From the NCBI RefSeq assembly GCF_020497125.1, contig NC_059082.1, positions 23,024,965-23,088,964 on the forward strand: 64,000 nucleotides of DNA, in the 5' to 3' direction. Positions 11,101 to 26,100 of this stretch are shown piece after piece (the first letter of the stretch is position 1; each line of letters starts with the position of its first letter). The DNA comes from Mauremys mutica. Its lineage: Eukaryota; Chordata; Testudines; Geoemydidae. Below the pieces are notes generated by a model that worked only from the letters and a program-made list of their open reading frames with translations, was not told the origin of the DNA and did no database searches. Made by a program: the position numbers and the translations under genes.

Positions 11101-14100
11101 GGGCAAAAATTGGTCCTGCTAGTGAAGGCAGGGGGCTGGACTCCATGACCTTTCAAGGTCCCTTCCAGTTCTAGGAGATTGGTATATCTCCAATTATTAC
11201 CTTTATTACAAACCCACAGTAACCGTCTCCAGTTTGTGAGGGACTCCATGGAGCCAGTCTCTAGGAAACAGATAAATTCATGGAGGTTAAGTCCATTAAT
11301 AGCTATTAGCCAGGATGGGTAAGGAATGGTGTCCCTAGCCTCTATTTGTCAGAGAGTGGAGATGGATGGCAGGAGAGAGATCACTTGATCATTACCTGTT
11401 AGGTTCACTCCCTCTGGGGCACTTAGCATAGGCCACTGTCGGTAGACAGGATACTGGGCTGGATGGACCTTTGGTCTGATCCAGTATGACCGTTCTTATG
11501 TTCTAACCTAAATGAACCTAAAGTTATGGACACAGATATGAGTCAAGGAAGCCAGCAGCATAACAGAAACCTGGAAAAATCTCTGGATGGGCTCAGGCGT
11601 TTGGTCACAAGCTGAGGTGGTTCAAAAGTTTTGGATTTTTTTTTTTAAAGCAGAATTTTTTTTATTGTTTCTTTAAACAATCAAACACAGCAAGCAGCAA
11701 ATATCTGGCCACACACTTCTGAAACCCCGAATCATGTTCAGGTTTTGGCAGACTAATTTCAGCTTCTCAATTAAAAAAACCACAACAAATTTTGAAGGAA
11801 AGCAGACATTGTCCGTGATTTTTTCTGCTTTTTAAAACCCCCTAGTTTTCAATCCAAAAAAAGTTTTGACTGAAAATATTTGTCCAACCCTTTTAATGAG
11901 TTTTAGTGCCTTTTAGCACTAGCTGATGCTGAGAACCAGTGATACCTTGTAAAGGTGACTTGAAAAGAAGTTTTCTCAAAACTGGGTTTGTCCGAGATGC
12001 AGAAGGTTTTTAAATGTTTATTTTTCCCAGGGCCACCTGGGGGGGGGGGGGGAGGCGGGCAAGTGGGGTAATTTGCCCCAGGCCCCGAAAATATAGTATT
12101 CTATAGTATCGCAACTTTTTTTTTTTATGGAAGGGGCCCCTGAAATTGCTTTGCCTCAGGCCCCCTGAATCCTCTGGGCAGCCCTGATGAGACCTTGCAA
12201 CTCCCTTGTTCCAGAAGATGAGACAGCTGCAAATGTGTATGCAGAACTAGCATGTAGAAGTTAGTATCTTACAACAGCAAGTAAAAATTGTACCGTATCA
12301 AACGGAGCAGACAATGCCTGGTCTGCCTACTCTAAGCAACCTTTATTGCTTCAAGCAAGCAGTAGTCGAAGATTGACTACCAATGCGTAGGCCCAGTGTC
12401 ATTTTCTGTCTTTCATTACATGAAGTATGTAAGAACATTTCTGGGTGGTGTGCCACAAACTAAAAAGGCAGCTGATATATGAAAAAAATTATTTCAGAAA
12501 CAAGAGCTCTGCAAGAGTATAAATAAAGTTTCTGTTTTCTGTTCTTGGCTTACCAGGACTCCATGGAGGACATGATTAAAAAGAAACTTCTGCTGGAAAG
12601 CCAAGGCTGTGCCCCATCAGGTGGGGAAAAGAATACAGAAAATATGGTGATTGTCAGAAACATACAAAACTGAAATAATCTATTCTTTATTGTCTAGCCT
12701 CAAAGTCATGGGTGCTGACCCAATCTTGGCAGGCTAATAACACTCTGTTGTAGGTGCAGACGAGGAACTAAATCCAAGTAGCAATTTTAGAGAATTAGCA
12801 AGAGCTTTCAGTGGCTGGAAATAAAAATGTATGCTACTTATGATGAAAATGGAAACACAAACTCAACTACTTATGAGGATTTGTGCAGGGTAAATAATGT
12901 AGCCTTTTGTGATAGATTTCTCAGAAAGTAATTATGTATAAAACAACATTTCCAAATGTTTATACATTTGAGATCCCTACCCGATAGCTTTTTATTTTAT
13001 TTCAATGTCTGCTTTCATTATATATTAAAAAAATATAAAAAAGCTATATAAAAAAGTAATGTCAATTAAATTGATTGTCCTCCCTATCATACCCAAATCA
13101 TTGTACCACCTTAAGATTTTTATATATTACATATTTCCTCTTCCCCCAACTTTGTTACTACAAATATAAACTGAGTATGAAGTATTGTAGTTCAAATGCA
13201 TAAAGTGTCAGTAACAACAAACAACTGTAGTTATCACTCAATTTGCCAGATTGTCAGGGGTGCTCTGAAATTATTGTCTCTAAAAGAAGAAGGAGGAGTT
13301 CTGAGAGGGGAACCACTGTTGAATCCTACCATCACTAGAATAATACATTGACTTGGTTCTAATGCAGGAAGTTTCAGGGGCACTCTGGCTTGGTGTCATT
13401 TATGGCATGGGATAAAGGCCAGAAAGAGGCCAGAATACATAGTAAAATAACCTCCAAAACACTTTGAATAGGAAAAGAGTTAAATATCACTACTTAGAAA
13501 ATGGAACACAATGTTCTTTTAGAAATTTTTATTGTGAATTCCTGCTGCCCAAAAGAGGAGTCAGTTAAGAGTTTAGTTTTTAAATAGTTAACATTGCAGA
13601 ATATTGAGGAACATGCAGAATATTGTTACTCTACAACGTCCAGTCTAAACTAGTACAAAGAATTAAAATTCAACAATCCTCAGTAAAGCAGCAGCTGCCA
13701 GTGCTCTTCATAAATGTAATAAATTCCCTTGTTTTGTGCTTCTATCACATAACTCTTATTGTGGAACGTTTCATGCATTATTTACATATAGCTTCAGTCT
13801 AACTAGGTCCAAATATTCCTATTGTAAGAAAAATTCAATACATCTTTAGGTATTAAAATGGTTTAGTTACAGAAGAGGACAAAATCCTCTCCCCGCTAGA
13901 AAGTAAAAGTAAGTTCACTTCAGAAGTCTACTTCAGATGCAGGAGAGAAATAGGAATCATAACAAAGATGTATTATTTTTTATTGTATGGGAGAAAACAG
14001 GAACACTACAGTGCACTTTACAATTCTAATTGAAATTTTCTACATTTTATGAAGTCCACAAAACAGTTACCCATAAAGATGAAATGAATATTCTATTCAT

Positions 14101-17100
14101 ACTTGCTTTGTACAGTATGCCCAGAGTGCCACTATTCTATTGTTTGTATTGGTCAAATTGTGTTCTGAGAAGGAGTACTAGTCATGAGATAATTATTCTT
14201 ATCATTCCTCAGCACCATAAGCATTTGGCAAATAGCATGATCATGAAAGTTCAACAACCAAGGAGAAATCGTCAAACACCCATGCTTACATGTGCAATTA
14301 CTACAAACAGCATGTGCAGACTGGATAAGTATATATAACTAGCTCCTTCTAAGTGTGCTTTTGTCCAGACTATTATGCCACTACACTTTTTGCACATGCA
14401 TTTTTTGCCCATGAATGAAAGGAACAGAGCATGGTATGCATGTAATATCAGCAAGTGGTCTTTTATCAGTCAGAAGATGTTAAAAATTTGCTGATAAAAT
14501 CTGCAAACGAAAAAGATTAGTGGAGTAGTAAATAATGAGAACAGGTTACTTACATCAAGTGACCTGGATTGTTTAGTAAACTGGGCACATTCAACAACAT
14601 GCATTTGATTCAATCAAATGCAAGGTCATACATACATAATCAAAGGATGTAAGTCATACTTACAGGATGGGGGATTATGACTTGAAAACAGAGACCCTGT
14701 CACAGATGTCATGATAGGTAAATAAAAAGTGATTCCCCAGTACGATGCTGTGGCTAAAAGGGCAATCACAAACCTTGCATGCACAAAGAGGGGTGAAGCA
14801 ATATCACCAATGTATATGGCACCAGTGAAGTCACTACTGGAATACTATTTCCAATTTTGGCATCCATACTTCAAAAAAGAGGTTGACAACTTGGAGAAAC
14901 ACTACAAGAATGATTCAAAATCTGGAAAACCTACCTTAAAATGAGAGACCTAAAGATCTACAGTACATCAACTCTTGAAGAGACGATTAAGAGGTGCCCT
15001 GATAGTGATCTACAAGTACCTACACAGGAAGAACATCTCTGATACCATGGGCAATTTATTATAGCAGAAAAAATAAGATCCAATGGCTGAAAGCTGAGGC
15101 TGGAAACATTCAGACTGGAAACTACTCTCACTGTTAAGACTGTGTGCCTTATTAATCACTATAACAGCTTACTGGAGGAGATGGTAGACTCTCTCACTTG
15201 ACCTTTTAAGATCGGATGTCTTTCTAAACACACATGCTCTAGTCTAGTTCAACTATAAACTATCAGGCTTGATGCACTAATTACCGAGTGAATTCTAGGG
15301 CCTGTGTTACACAGAACATCACACTACAGGATCATAATGATCCCTGTTCTGGCATTAAAAGCTATAAAAACTGAGTGCTCAGAAAGTATTTTACAATCTT
15401 TAATACTAGTGTGGTTTCATGCTATAGTATAAACTGATAAAATGAACCACATATAGTGTGAACACATCCAAGTGTGAGACCAAAGCAGTGAGTAAAACAA
15501 AGAAACTGGGTCTGAAAATCTGGGTCTGAAAATCTGGGTCTGGATTTTTGGAAATCAAAATCCAGACTCCCTAAGTGATATTATCAGAGGTTTCTTTAAA
15601 ATATGTATTGATCTTAACAGAATAAGTATTAAGTCTAAGGGCTTGGCTACACTTGCAAGTTGCAGCGCTGGTAGAGGCTTTCCAGCGCTGCAATTAGTAA
15701 CCGTCCACACCTGCAAGGCACATCCAGCGCTGCAACTCCCTGGCTGCAGCGCTGGCTGTACATCTGGTCAGGTTGGGGTGTAGCGATTGCAGCGCTGGTG
15801 ATCCAGCGCTGCTCATCAAGTGTGGACACACACCAGCGCTTTTATTGGCCTCCAGGGAATAAGGAGATATCCCAGAATGCTTTTAACTAAATTATTCTCT
15901 TTGTTTTGTTATGCAGCCTCTCTTTGTTTTGTTGTGAACTCCGATCGGAGCTCCGTTGAACTGCTTATCTAAAAAAACAAACACTGATCACAGCAAACAG
16001 GAGCTATCTGTTCCTGGCTGTGAACGATCAAATGATAGGCAGGGAGTGAATGTTTGCTTGACAGAGAAACAGCGTTGGATGCAGGCTGTTTGCAATTAAG
16101 ACTAAGGGTTCGCGAACATTTTGTGATTTTTCAATCCAGGAAGCTAACACACCGTGTTGGCTCCAAAAATCCACTCTCTCTCTCTTCCCTGCTCCCTGTC
16201 ACAGTACACCACAGGGAGTGAGTGAAACAGCGGGGAGTCCGTGTTGGAGGCAGGCTGTTTGCAATTAAGAGTTAAGACTAAGGGTTCGCGAACATTTTGT
16301 GATTTTTCAATCCAGGAAGCTAACACACAGTGTTGGCTCCAAAAATCCACTCTCTCTCTCTTCCCCGCTCCCTGTCACAGTACACCACCCTCCACCCCCC
16401 CTCTTTTGAAAAGCACGTTGTTGCCACTTGAATGCTGGGATAGCTGCCCATAATGCAGCACTCCCAACAGCGCTGCAAATGTGGCCACACACCAGCGCTG
16501 GTAGCTGTGAGTGTGGCCACACACCAGCGCTGTTCGTGCACAGCTGCATGACCAGCGCTGTAACTCCCAGCGCTGCAACTTTCAAGTGTAGCCAAGCCCT
16601 AAGATATTTTAAAACATTATTGGCAATGAAGAGTATAAGCATTCAACTATTCCTAACATCTACCTATAGTATGTTTTATTTTAAAAGGCAAATAAACTGA
16701 ACTTTAATACTTAGTGGAGAAGTGAAAGGGGAAAGAAACATCTCCTATGCATACACAGGCATATGAAGTTCCACATAATTACTGTACGCAAAGTTTTATA
16801 AAGATCTGGTTAAGGAACGCTTTACGTTCAAATCCTTTTAAACACTATTTCTTAAAATAAATCTAGAACTCTCAAGACTTTGCCAATACAGACTATTAAA
16901 AAAGTTGCCATATTTTGCCTCTCTTTCTACTCCACCTATTTAAGATTTCACACCCATCACAGTTAAGTAGGAGGTGAGGAGTAATAGGGAAACACAAATG
17001 GCTGGATACATAGTATTTGCATTACCTGTAATTACAACAACATTGTGCCACTTCAGTATTGAAACTGCATAAAGTCAAAAGACAACCATTATATTCTTTT

Positions 17101-20100
17101 AATACAAGTGCAAACACTAAAATAGCTGCATTAAATACTACCCTTTTAATGAAAAAAGCATAAAAAGAAAGGGCAAATTGTTATATTGTACTCTTAATGT
17201 AATGTGACAGATTGCAGACATATTTGATCTTATGTTTTAGAGACATTCTTTAAAAAAAATAAAGCAGTTTGTGATAAATATCTTCATTTTATATTAGAAT
17301 GGGTTTGGCACATTGATTTCTTTAGTGCCATTTGATTTCCTTAGTACATAAGAACTTTTAATGGCTTTATTAAAAAGACAAGACTATAGACACTGAAGAG
17401 TATGGTAATTGTTCCTACCCACAGACCAACCAGCTGATGCAAGCTGATATAATTGAGGACAAGGGTGGAAAGACAAACTTATAAACACAACACATTAGTA
17501 TTTAGCTAGAAAAACTGTTAGAATGTCTTTTGTATGAATCAGTCCTGAAAGAAACAAAGCCTGATTGCAAGGACTAAGAAGGAAAGAAATTGCTTCCTCT
17601 ATCCTCAGGTAATCTGAGGCTGGTTCACTTCCCAGCATAGTCTGGCACAGCCTAAGGCTGCCTTAACTTGCACCTAGATGCTCCTTGCCCCACAGATCTT
17701 GCACATTCAGGAAATAGCTCAAGCACGGTATCGTTCTAGCCACACATATTCCTATCCTTTGGACATCTGCTGCCCATTCCAAGAAGCCCCTTGCACTGGT
17801 AGCTTTTGCAAGAAGGACCCAAAGCCATCTCAGCACCAGCAAGGGGGGGCCCTGTGTCTGGGATATTCCTGCAGGGCCTTGCAGTGATTTTGTTGCCCCT
17901 CTGAGCTGGTGTAGATAGCACAAAGAAGCTGCAGAGCACCAAAGAATTCTCGTATTGAGCAGTACCTCTAAGGATCAAACTCTTGGGCCATGTTCACCTA
18001 CATCTTACAGAGTTTGCAACTGATTACTAGCATAAATGGCTTTAAGTTGTGTTTGTATCTGCACACTCCATGGTTAAGATTCTGACAGTAACTAGGTCAG
18101 CTAATTTCGGCCCATGCCAGGTCTACACTGGCGCACAGTTATCTTCCTGTATCCAGTTTGGCATAGATATTTTTTTAAAAGTGTAGACAGAACACACTAT
18201 GTTTATACCTGTTTGTGTAACCACTGTCAGTCCTCCTTTCTCCTCATGCTTTGTGTGTGGTAGGATATTCTCAGAGAGCACTTCTCCATATGCTGCAGTA
18301 CTGATCCATATCCTTTGGATACTCCATCCCCTACAGATACACCATTGAATAGCCATCCACATTTTCCTCAAACAGCACTGATATCAATATAGTTAAGCAA
18401 CGTATCAACTAGCTGTGATAGCAGAAAGCTGTTGTATACACACAAAATAAACAGTATCTTTTATAATCAGTTGAACTGACTGTCTCTACCTGGTTACAAA
18501 ATCATGATTGATTTGAACTGGGTCACGATTAGAATAGTATTCCAAGATTTCAAGGTGCAAATTGTTTGTTGTCAAGAGTGTAAATTGTGAAAGTGGGGAA
18601 ACCTGGATTAGTGTAAAAAAATTACTTTACTTGTAATTCTATTTCTCTTCAAGTATATTCACAGCAGACCCACACTCTAGGTCCATACTCCATTAACATG
18701 ACCAGAGAGAGTAAAGTCTTTGGCTAACAGACAATATATGTGCCTGCTCTGTAAGAAGCTCTGGTGACCACGGCATCTCCAATGGTTAATTCCAATATCA
18801 GAGTGTGAAACAGAAGTAGAATAAAAGATTTTTTATTCTACTTATTCCCCTCTCAAGTTTGTGGGGAAGGTAGACAAGGATCTGCTGTAACTGCACATCA
18901 TCTGATAACAAGAATTCCCGGAAATTCCTTCTCCCTCTTCTGCCCCATAAGGCTCGAGTTCACAGCATAACCTTAGTCTTGGAGGTTCCTGAAATCTCCA
19001 TAGACCATCATGCATTTGATGTATTCTGCACCTGCAGCCTGGGGATACCTTTAGTTTCAGGCTCCTCAGAAGGAGAAACCACATTGACAACATGTGAATA
19101 GTGTAATTAGATCACCAAAACAAGAGCAAAAGGTGTAAAAGAGCATAAAAATATCCCTAAAAATAACAGATGTGAAAAGAATTTCCTCTTTCAATTTGGG
19201 AACATTGATAAGACAAGCTAGAATCACAACAGAATACTGAACTCAATCACTTCTAATAAAATTTAGTCAGTCCACATTGGTGCCCTTCAAATCTCTTCCT
19301 GGGAGCTAATCTGAACTCAGCTACAAAAGCAGACATTCCTCCAAATAAATGTTCCTTAACATAACCTTGAAGTTGCAGATCTCATAAGGAACAACAAACA
19401 ACGCCATCAGACAGCTATTTAGACATGGTTCTCTTGGATACAATAACTAGTAATACAAGGGCAAAAGAAAACAAGGGGAAAAAGGGGGGGGGGGGAGAGC
19501 AAGATAGACATTAAAGGCTTTGCTCCCTTTCAAATAACGGCTCTGGGACCTTTTCATTTTAAGCTTACAGAGAACAGCCTTTCTGGACAGGCATGTGGAA
19601 AGAACACTTGCAGGGTGGCTACTTAAGTCAGATTAAACCACCATCTTTGGAAGGAATTTAGGATCAAGTGTACACCACCACCTTATTCTTATGACAAAGC
19701 ACAAGGTAAATTAGTAACTAAGACCTGAATCTTATTAACTCTGCATATTGAAGACACTATCACTAGGAGCATTAGTTTCCATTTAAGAAATTCACACTTC
19801 TGGGTGGTAAAGTGGCTTAGTAAGGATGGCATTACTATCCCACAAGAAAAAGGTATTTTAATGGGGTTTCTTCAAATTCCCATCTGATCATTAGACTAGA
19901 GGCTATAGAGGAACTTTAATGTACTTATACAGTGCCAAAAATAGTAGCCAGATAAATCTTAAGGGAGAATTCCTTTTACCCAGATTGACAGAGAATTGAT
20001 AAGCAAGTAGTTTTTATGTGGGTAAGTAATATGAATTCCTATGGGCCTTCTCATGACGGTCTACAAACATTTTCCAATGAAATTGGTAGTTATCTACTGG

Positions 20101-23100
20101 TAAGATAGGACTTCACTGGAGAAAGACCTTTAAGGAAAGAAAACCTGTAAGGGCTCTAGAAACCTACGGTATATCCATGCCCTCTTGAAGTTTCTTTATC
20201 GTTTTCTCTTCCAGCTGTTTCCTTTGCCTTTAAACACCCAAACTCAGTTCAATAGACCTCACTGAAACAATGCATGCTTTCAGTTGCCATTGTGATAGGG
20301 AAAGGGGATCCTAGGTCAGCATGCAGAGAGGTTCTCTGGTTCTGTTTGATCATACATAAGATGATGATGGGACTGGATACCACCAATACTAGCATGAGTG
20401 TGACCCTCTGTAACAGGGCGGTACTCACCCCTGCGGCGCCTCCTACTGGTTACTCCGGGAATTAGCTCTTCTTCCAGTCCGGAGCGCCCCCTGCAGGCTG
20501 GTGATCCACCTGTTTTACTCTCGGCCCCGTGTCCCTCCCTGGACCCGGTGCCCCTTTTAACTATAACGGGGTCTCCTCCTCCCAGGGGAACCCCCACCCT
20601 ACTATCCCCACCTTGCCTCAGTAGTGGCCACTGACAGTCATGGTCTAGCCCCACACCCTGGGGCAGACTGCAGCATCGGCCCACTCATCACAGGCAAAAG
20701 GGGTTTGGACCTGCTGCTTTACCTACTCCTGGGTTGTCCCTTGCAACCCCCAGTACCTCTTGCCCTTTTCTAGGCCGCAGCCTGGGGCTTTCCAGGCTGG
20801 AGCTTCCCTAGCTCCTCAGCCCTTCCCCAGCCCTGCTTCACCATAGGTACCTTTCAACCTCTAAGCAGCCAGGCCCATCTCTCTCTGGAAGCAGAGAGAG
20901 ACTGACTGCTCCTGGCTTCCCTGCCTTCTTATAAGCCCTGTTCAGTTTGGGGCATGGCCTCCAGTTGCAGCCACTTCCCCAATCAGCCCAGCCAAAAAGC
21001 CCCTTCCCAGGGCTGCTTTAAAGCCCCAAAGGGCAGGAGCGGGTAGCCACCCCGCTACACCCTCATTTGCCTCTGCCATTAAAGAGCTATTAATTTTGTA
21101 GAACTTGTCTCTCCAACTTAGTAAGGACCTTTGCTGTTAGAGGGAAAGACAAGTGTGAAAATGCATTTCTGTGGGCGGGTAGTCACTCTACTCAAAAGAA
21201 ACTGGGCTATGACTTATTGTGTCCAATAGAATTTTCCTTTTCCACCAAGCAAACTGAACTCAAGTTTCAGTGCACATAAACTTAATCAGTTGTCATCTTT
21301 TCAAAGAAGTGGAGTTGCTCACAAAGACATCATTTTGAATATTGTGGCAGTTGAGATAGCTGAAGTCCATGATGGACCTCAGCCCTTCTGTGTTTCTAGA
21401 TATGAGGAAATACCTAAAACAAAACATCTGAGTTTTATGACATTTATTGATTTTTTTTGGCAGTTTCTTCTGGATAACAGATATGGAGAGCATCTTCATA
21501 TGGGCAATTTGGAGATACTTCTCTGAAGGAAATTTTGTAGCCTTGCTTGACAACACAAAATGCTCAGACCTATGTATGATAAACCCAGGAACATAACCCT
21601 TTACATTCCTCCTACAAGATCCAAGGTATGCTGGCCTACTGGCTGTATGAACATAAAAGCTGAGGTTTTCAAAGCTTAGAATTTTGGAGATGAAACCCTT
21701 CTGTCTCAGTTATACTCAATGCCAAATGTCCTGAGTCTTTAAGCACCAAGTGTCCTTGAATCTGGTCCTGGAAGGGTGGGCCAAGTTGTGTTTTTCCCTC
21801 TCTCCTCACCATGATAGGATGGAGCCAGAGGATAGACCATGGAACAAAGATAACAGAATGTGCCCTTTATTCTTTTTAGTCTTCATAAGATTAGCCTTCA
21901 CTTACTCCACAAAACAAGTTTATTTTGTCATAAGTTTTCACAGTAGCTCCTGTTGAAGACCAAAGACTTGCAACAATCACCTATTTTGGAGGCAGCTACA
22001 TCATGTCAAAGGCATTGTCTTACTAGGCCATCACCAAAAGGCTTTTGTAATTTATCACTTTATAGTTTTGGGGAAGAAGATAAATCCAAGCATAAATTAG
22101 CCACTCTCTAAAGGGTGGTCTGGTACCTATTCACTTGAACTGGTAACTCCTTATGTGGGCAGCAAGAATGGAGGGTTAATACATTTTCCATTCCAGGGTA
22201 TGGATCACAGTGCAGAGATGCTCAGCTCTGAGTCTTGATAGCCTATAGCTATCTCATGCACCAGACTCGAGGAGTGTTAGGTTTCCTCTTTAATCTCCTG
22301 CAACTCAATGTAAACTAGGATTTCAATGCAGGACATTTGGGGGTCTACAAAGTAAACAAGTCCTCAGTCATGACAGTGACAAAATCAAGCTCAGATCCCA
22401 CTGAGAGAATTTAGTTTATTGCTGACCACACTCCCCAGAAAGTTCTTGTGTGTGTCAGAAGACTTGCGACTCACACATACAAGTGACTAGAAGTTCTTAC
22501 CCCCATCATCCCTTTTGTTTCAGGTGGGAATCAGGATGACAAGTATGCTAACTCCAACTGCACTGAGATGACCAATGTGGATAACATCATTAGTGCTTGA
22601 GGCACCAGTAACTAGGATGCTGGGACTGATGCCGTATACGTGTGACACACGATACCTGTGACCTTGAGCAGGTTCTGCTGAGATAATGCCTCAGTCAGTA
22701 AGATGCGACATGTACATTTAGGATGCAGCTGAGGTAATGTGATGTGGTGCTTTCCCCTCTGGTCACAATAAGACAAGATAGCTTGATGCTTTCCATTAGT
22801 TCTAACAAAGAGGATACAGCTAAATGCTTTAAAGATGTCCAAGCACACCATTCGGATTATTCTTGCCACATATGCAGCAAGGCATCCACCACAGGAATCA
22901 TATCTTGGTACATTTGAAGAATTGCTCTTTAATGTCCTTCAAGTCAACTGTGTATTGACCACCCCCTAATCAACAGATACCTTCAGAGTTCCTTGATGCT
23001 CACTTCAAAAAAGTAATCTTGGCACTGATGCAGTACCAAGCCCATAGTTCTTTCCCAGCATTGTTATATTTGTCTATTAGGGGCACCGGGCATTGTGTTA

Positions 23101-26100
23101 CTTCATCAGGGACTTACTAAAGCTCCTTTCTCTCAAAATACTTGCAAGATAAAAATAGAGGGAGGGAAACAAGATGACAGTGCAGTAGCACTGTTTATAA
23201 AAACCTTTTAAAAACTGTTAAAAGGAAGTTCTTTATAGGAGAAGAAAAGAGGACATTTGTGCTTCAGAATGTCTCTGTCACCAAAAAAAGCAAGTTTTTT
23301 TTCTCCAACAGACAACTTATTAGAGCAGTGTTTCCCAAACTTGGGACACCGCCTGTGTAAGGAAAGCCCCTGGCGGGCCAGGCCGGTTTGTTTATCTGCT
23401 GCATCCGCAGGTCCGGCCGATCGAGGCTCCCACTGGCCGTGGTTCACTGCTCCAGGCCAATGGGAGCTGCTGGAAATGGCAGCCAGTATGCCCCTCGGCC
23501 CGCGCCACTTCCTGCAGCTCCCATTGGCCCGGAGCAGCAAACCACGGCCAGTGGGAGCCTCAATCGGCCGGACCTGCGGATGCAGCAGGTAAACAAACGG
23601 CTTTCCCTACACAAGCAGTGTCCCAAGTTTGGGAAACAATGCATTAGAGAAAGGACACTTAGCAGACAGATAGTATTCAGGTTAAGTATGAGATAAGAGA
23701 CTCAAATTCCTTGAGCTATACCGAGGCAGCCATCGTGGCATGGTCAGAATAACAGTTGCACAGAGAGCTCCTTCACTGTCAGCTGTTAGAAAAGAACTAG
23801 CAACAAGAGGCACTGAAGTCACCAGGGGCAATGAGTACAGAGAATTAACTAGGTCACAGAGAATTAGCTAGGTAGACCATGGTCCCCATTGTTTGCTGCA
23901 ATACTCATTTTTAGAGAAGAGAGCTACTTTCATCTTTCTGAATTTCATCTTACTTTCTACTTTCATCTTTCAACTTCCCTTCATCCTGGCTCTCCATCAT
24001 CGCCCCACCCCCAAAACCTTCTCTAGTGTTACAACCTATTCCTAACTTGTTTCGGTCTGTAACTGATCTTGTGGCATCCTTCTGGACAGCAGTCTTCTCA
24101 GAACAGACTTCACAAAAAAAAAATCCTCTCACTAGCCACCCAGGTAATGTCTATAATACAATTAAACACCCGCAGTTGACTCATGTCACCTAACTTGGGC
24201 TCGCAGAGCTCAGGCTAAGGGAATGTTTAACTGCGGTGTAGACATTTGTGCTTGGGCTGGAGCCCAGGTTCTAGGATCCTGCAAGGGGGGGGGGAGGGTC
24301 CCAGAGCCCAGGCTCCAGCCTGAATGTCTACACCCCAATTAAACAGCCCCTTAGCCCAAGTCCAAGTCAGCTGACACAGGCTAGCTGCAGGTGTTTAACT
24401 GCACTGTAGACAATACTTTCAGACTACATTCAGCTTCAGTAAGTTTTATTTAAATATTTGTAGTTTACTCCATCTTGGGAAAACCACAGGCAAAAGGACG
24501 TTGTAGGACATATTATTAGCCCATCAGGAATTTTTTTTTTAGTAGTCAAGAGGACTAAAATTACATAAGATCAAAAATTTCTACTGCTTAAACCAAATAC
24601 GGGTTTTAAAGATTCTATTTTACCATATTTTCCTTATCCTAAGTTGTTATATATGTGCAAAACAGTGGATATTAGGTTAATAAAGGTCATTTTTAAATAC
24701 AGTGCATTTACAGAATGATTTTGAGTAGTTTTATATAATATATTAACTCTTATATGACAACGTGATTTATGTATTATTGGGAAAAAACTAAATTAAATTG
24801 GCTCTGCTTACCTGAGGGGTAGCCATTGTCTCCTGCCTTGGTTAAATTCATTTTTATTACATCTCAATAACATGTCTAAGCCAAGTAAACATTCCACTTG
24901 TAGTTAGTTCCCCAGTACTTTATATTCTGTCCTCTTTTTCACTGTCAGACACCCTTTATGGATAATGAGTTTTTGACTTCAGTAAAACCTCATTTGAGTT
25001 TCTTTTTCTCTGTACCAATGTCCCCTCCCCTAAATTCCCACTCAATTTAATCTATATTTTATTTTTATATACATATATGATTTAATTTAAAAATGGTCAG
25101 GAGACAGAATTTTAAGGATATTAACAGCATGCAGTTTCTTTTTATGCTACACACCGATCAAATTTGTGCAGTATTCACAAGATACCCAAAACACTATTAT
25201 GGTAAATATTTGTAAATACAGATATTAGTTAGGTAAATTAAAAGGATGGCAAGGTTCATTGAGGCTTCTCTAATTTTCTCTAATACTCTTTCCTAGAACA
25301 ATACTTCTCAGTGAATCACAACAGATATCCTTACACAAGCCACAAGATTACACTAGTGGGACTATTCCTCCTCATTCCTAAGCAGTAGATGAACATTTAA
25401 TTCAAAAATCTTGCTTAAAATCAGAGTTCTGGCTCATTCTAAAACATCAATAAGTCCGACATACAGAACAAGAATACATGTAATTATGTAATCTTTATGC
25501 TATTGCCAATATTTTGGAGAATCTTTTACTATGGGGGTTTTCAAACTGTGGGTCGCGACTCAGTACTGGGTCGTGGAACATAAGGCACAGGGACGCGGCA
25601 GCTCTGGTCAGCACCGCCAACTGCACCGTTAAAAGTCCTGCTGGCGGTGCTGCCCGGCTAAGGCAGGTTACTCCCTATCTGTTCAAACACTGCGCTGCAG
25701 CCAGCAGCAGGTCCAGCTCCTAGGGCCGGAGGGGGGCCCACAGCGCTCCACACACTGCCTCCGCCCTGAGCACCAGCTCCGCACTCCCATTGGGGGGGTG
25801 GTGCTTGCGCGCCTCCGCCTAGGAGCAAGACCTGCTGCTGGCTGCTTCTGGGGCGCAGCGCAGTCTGTGGTGCCAAGACAGACAGGAAGCCTGCCTTAGC
25901 ACCCCTGTTGTGCCACTGACCGGGAGCCACTCGAGGTAAGTCTGCACCCTAACCCCACACACCAATCCCCTGCACCAGCCCTGAGCCCCCCGCCAAACCC
26001 AGAGCCCCTTCCTGCACCCCAAACCCCTCATACCCAGCCCCACCCCAGAGCCCATACCCCCAGCCCAGAGTCATGATCCCCTCCTGCACACCAATCCCCT

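Noticed and set aside
11015..11200. Functional tRNA gene
   Set aside because: A and B boxes are present, but the sequence lacks a full cloverleaf and has a CR1-like tail, so it is a SINE.
12028..12186. Firm hAT element
   Set aside because: Ends are inverted, but no matching 8-bp flanks; kept only as a low-confidence feature.
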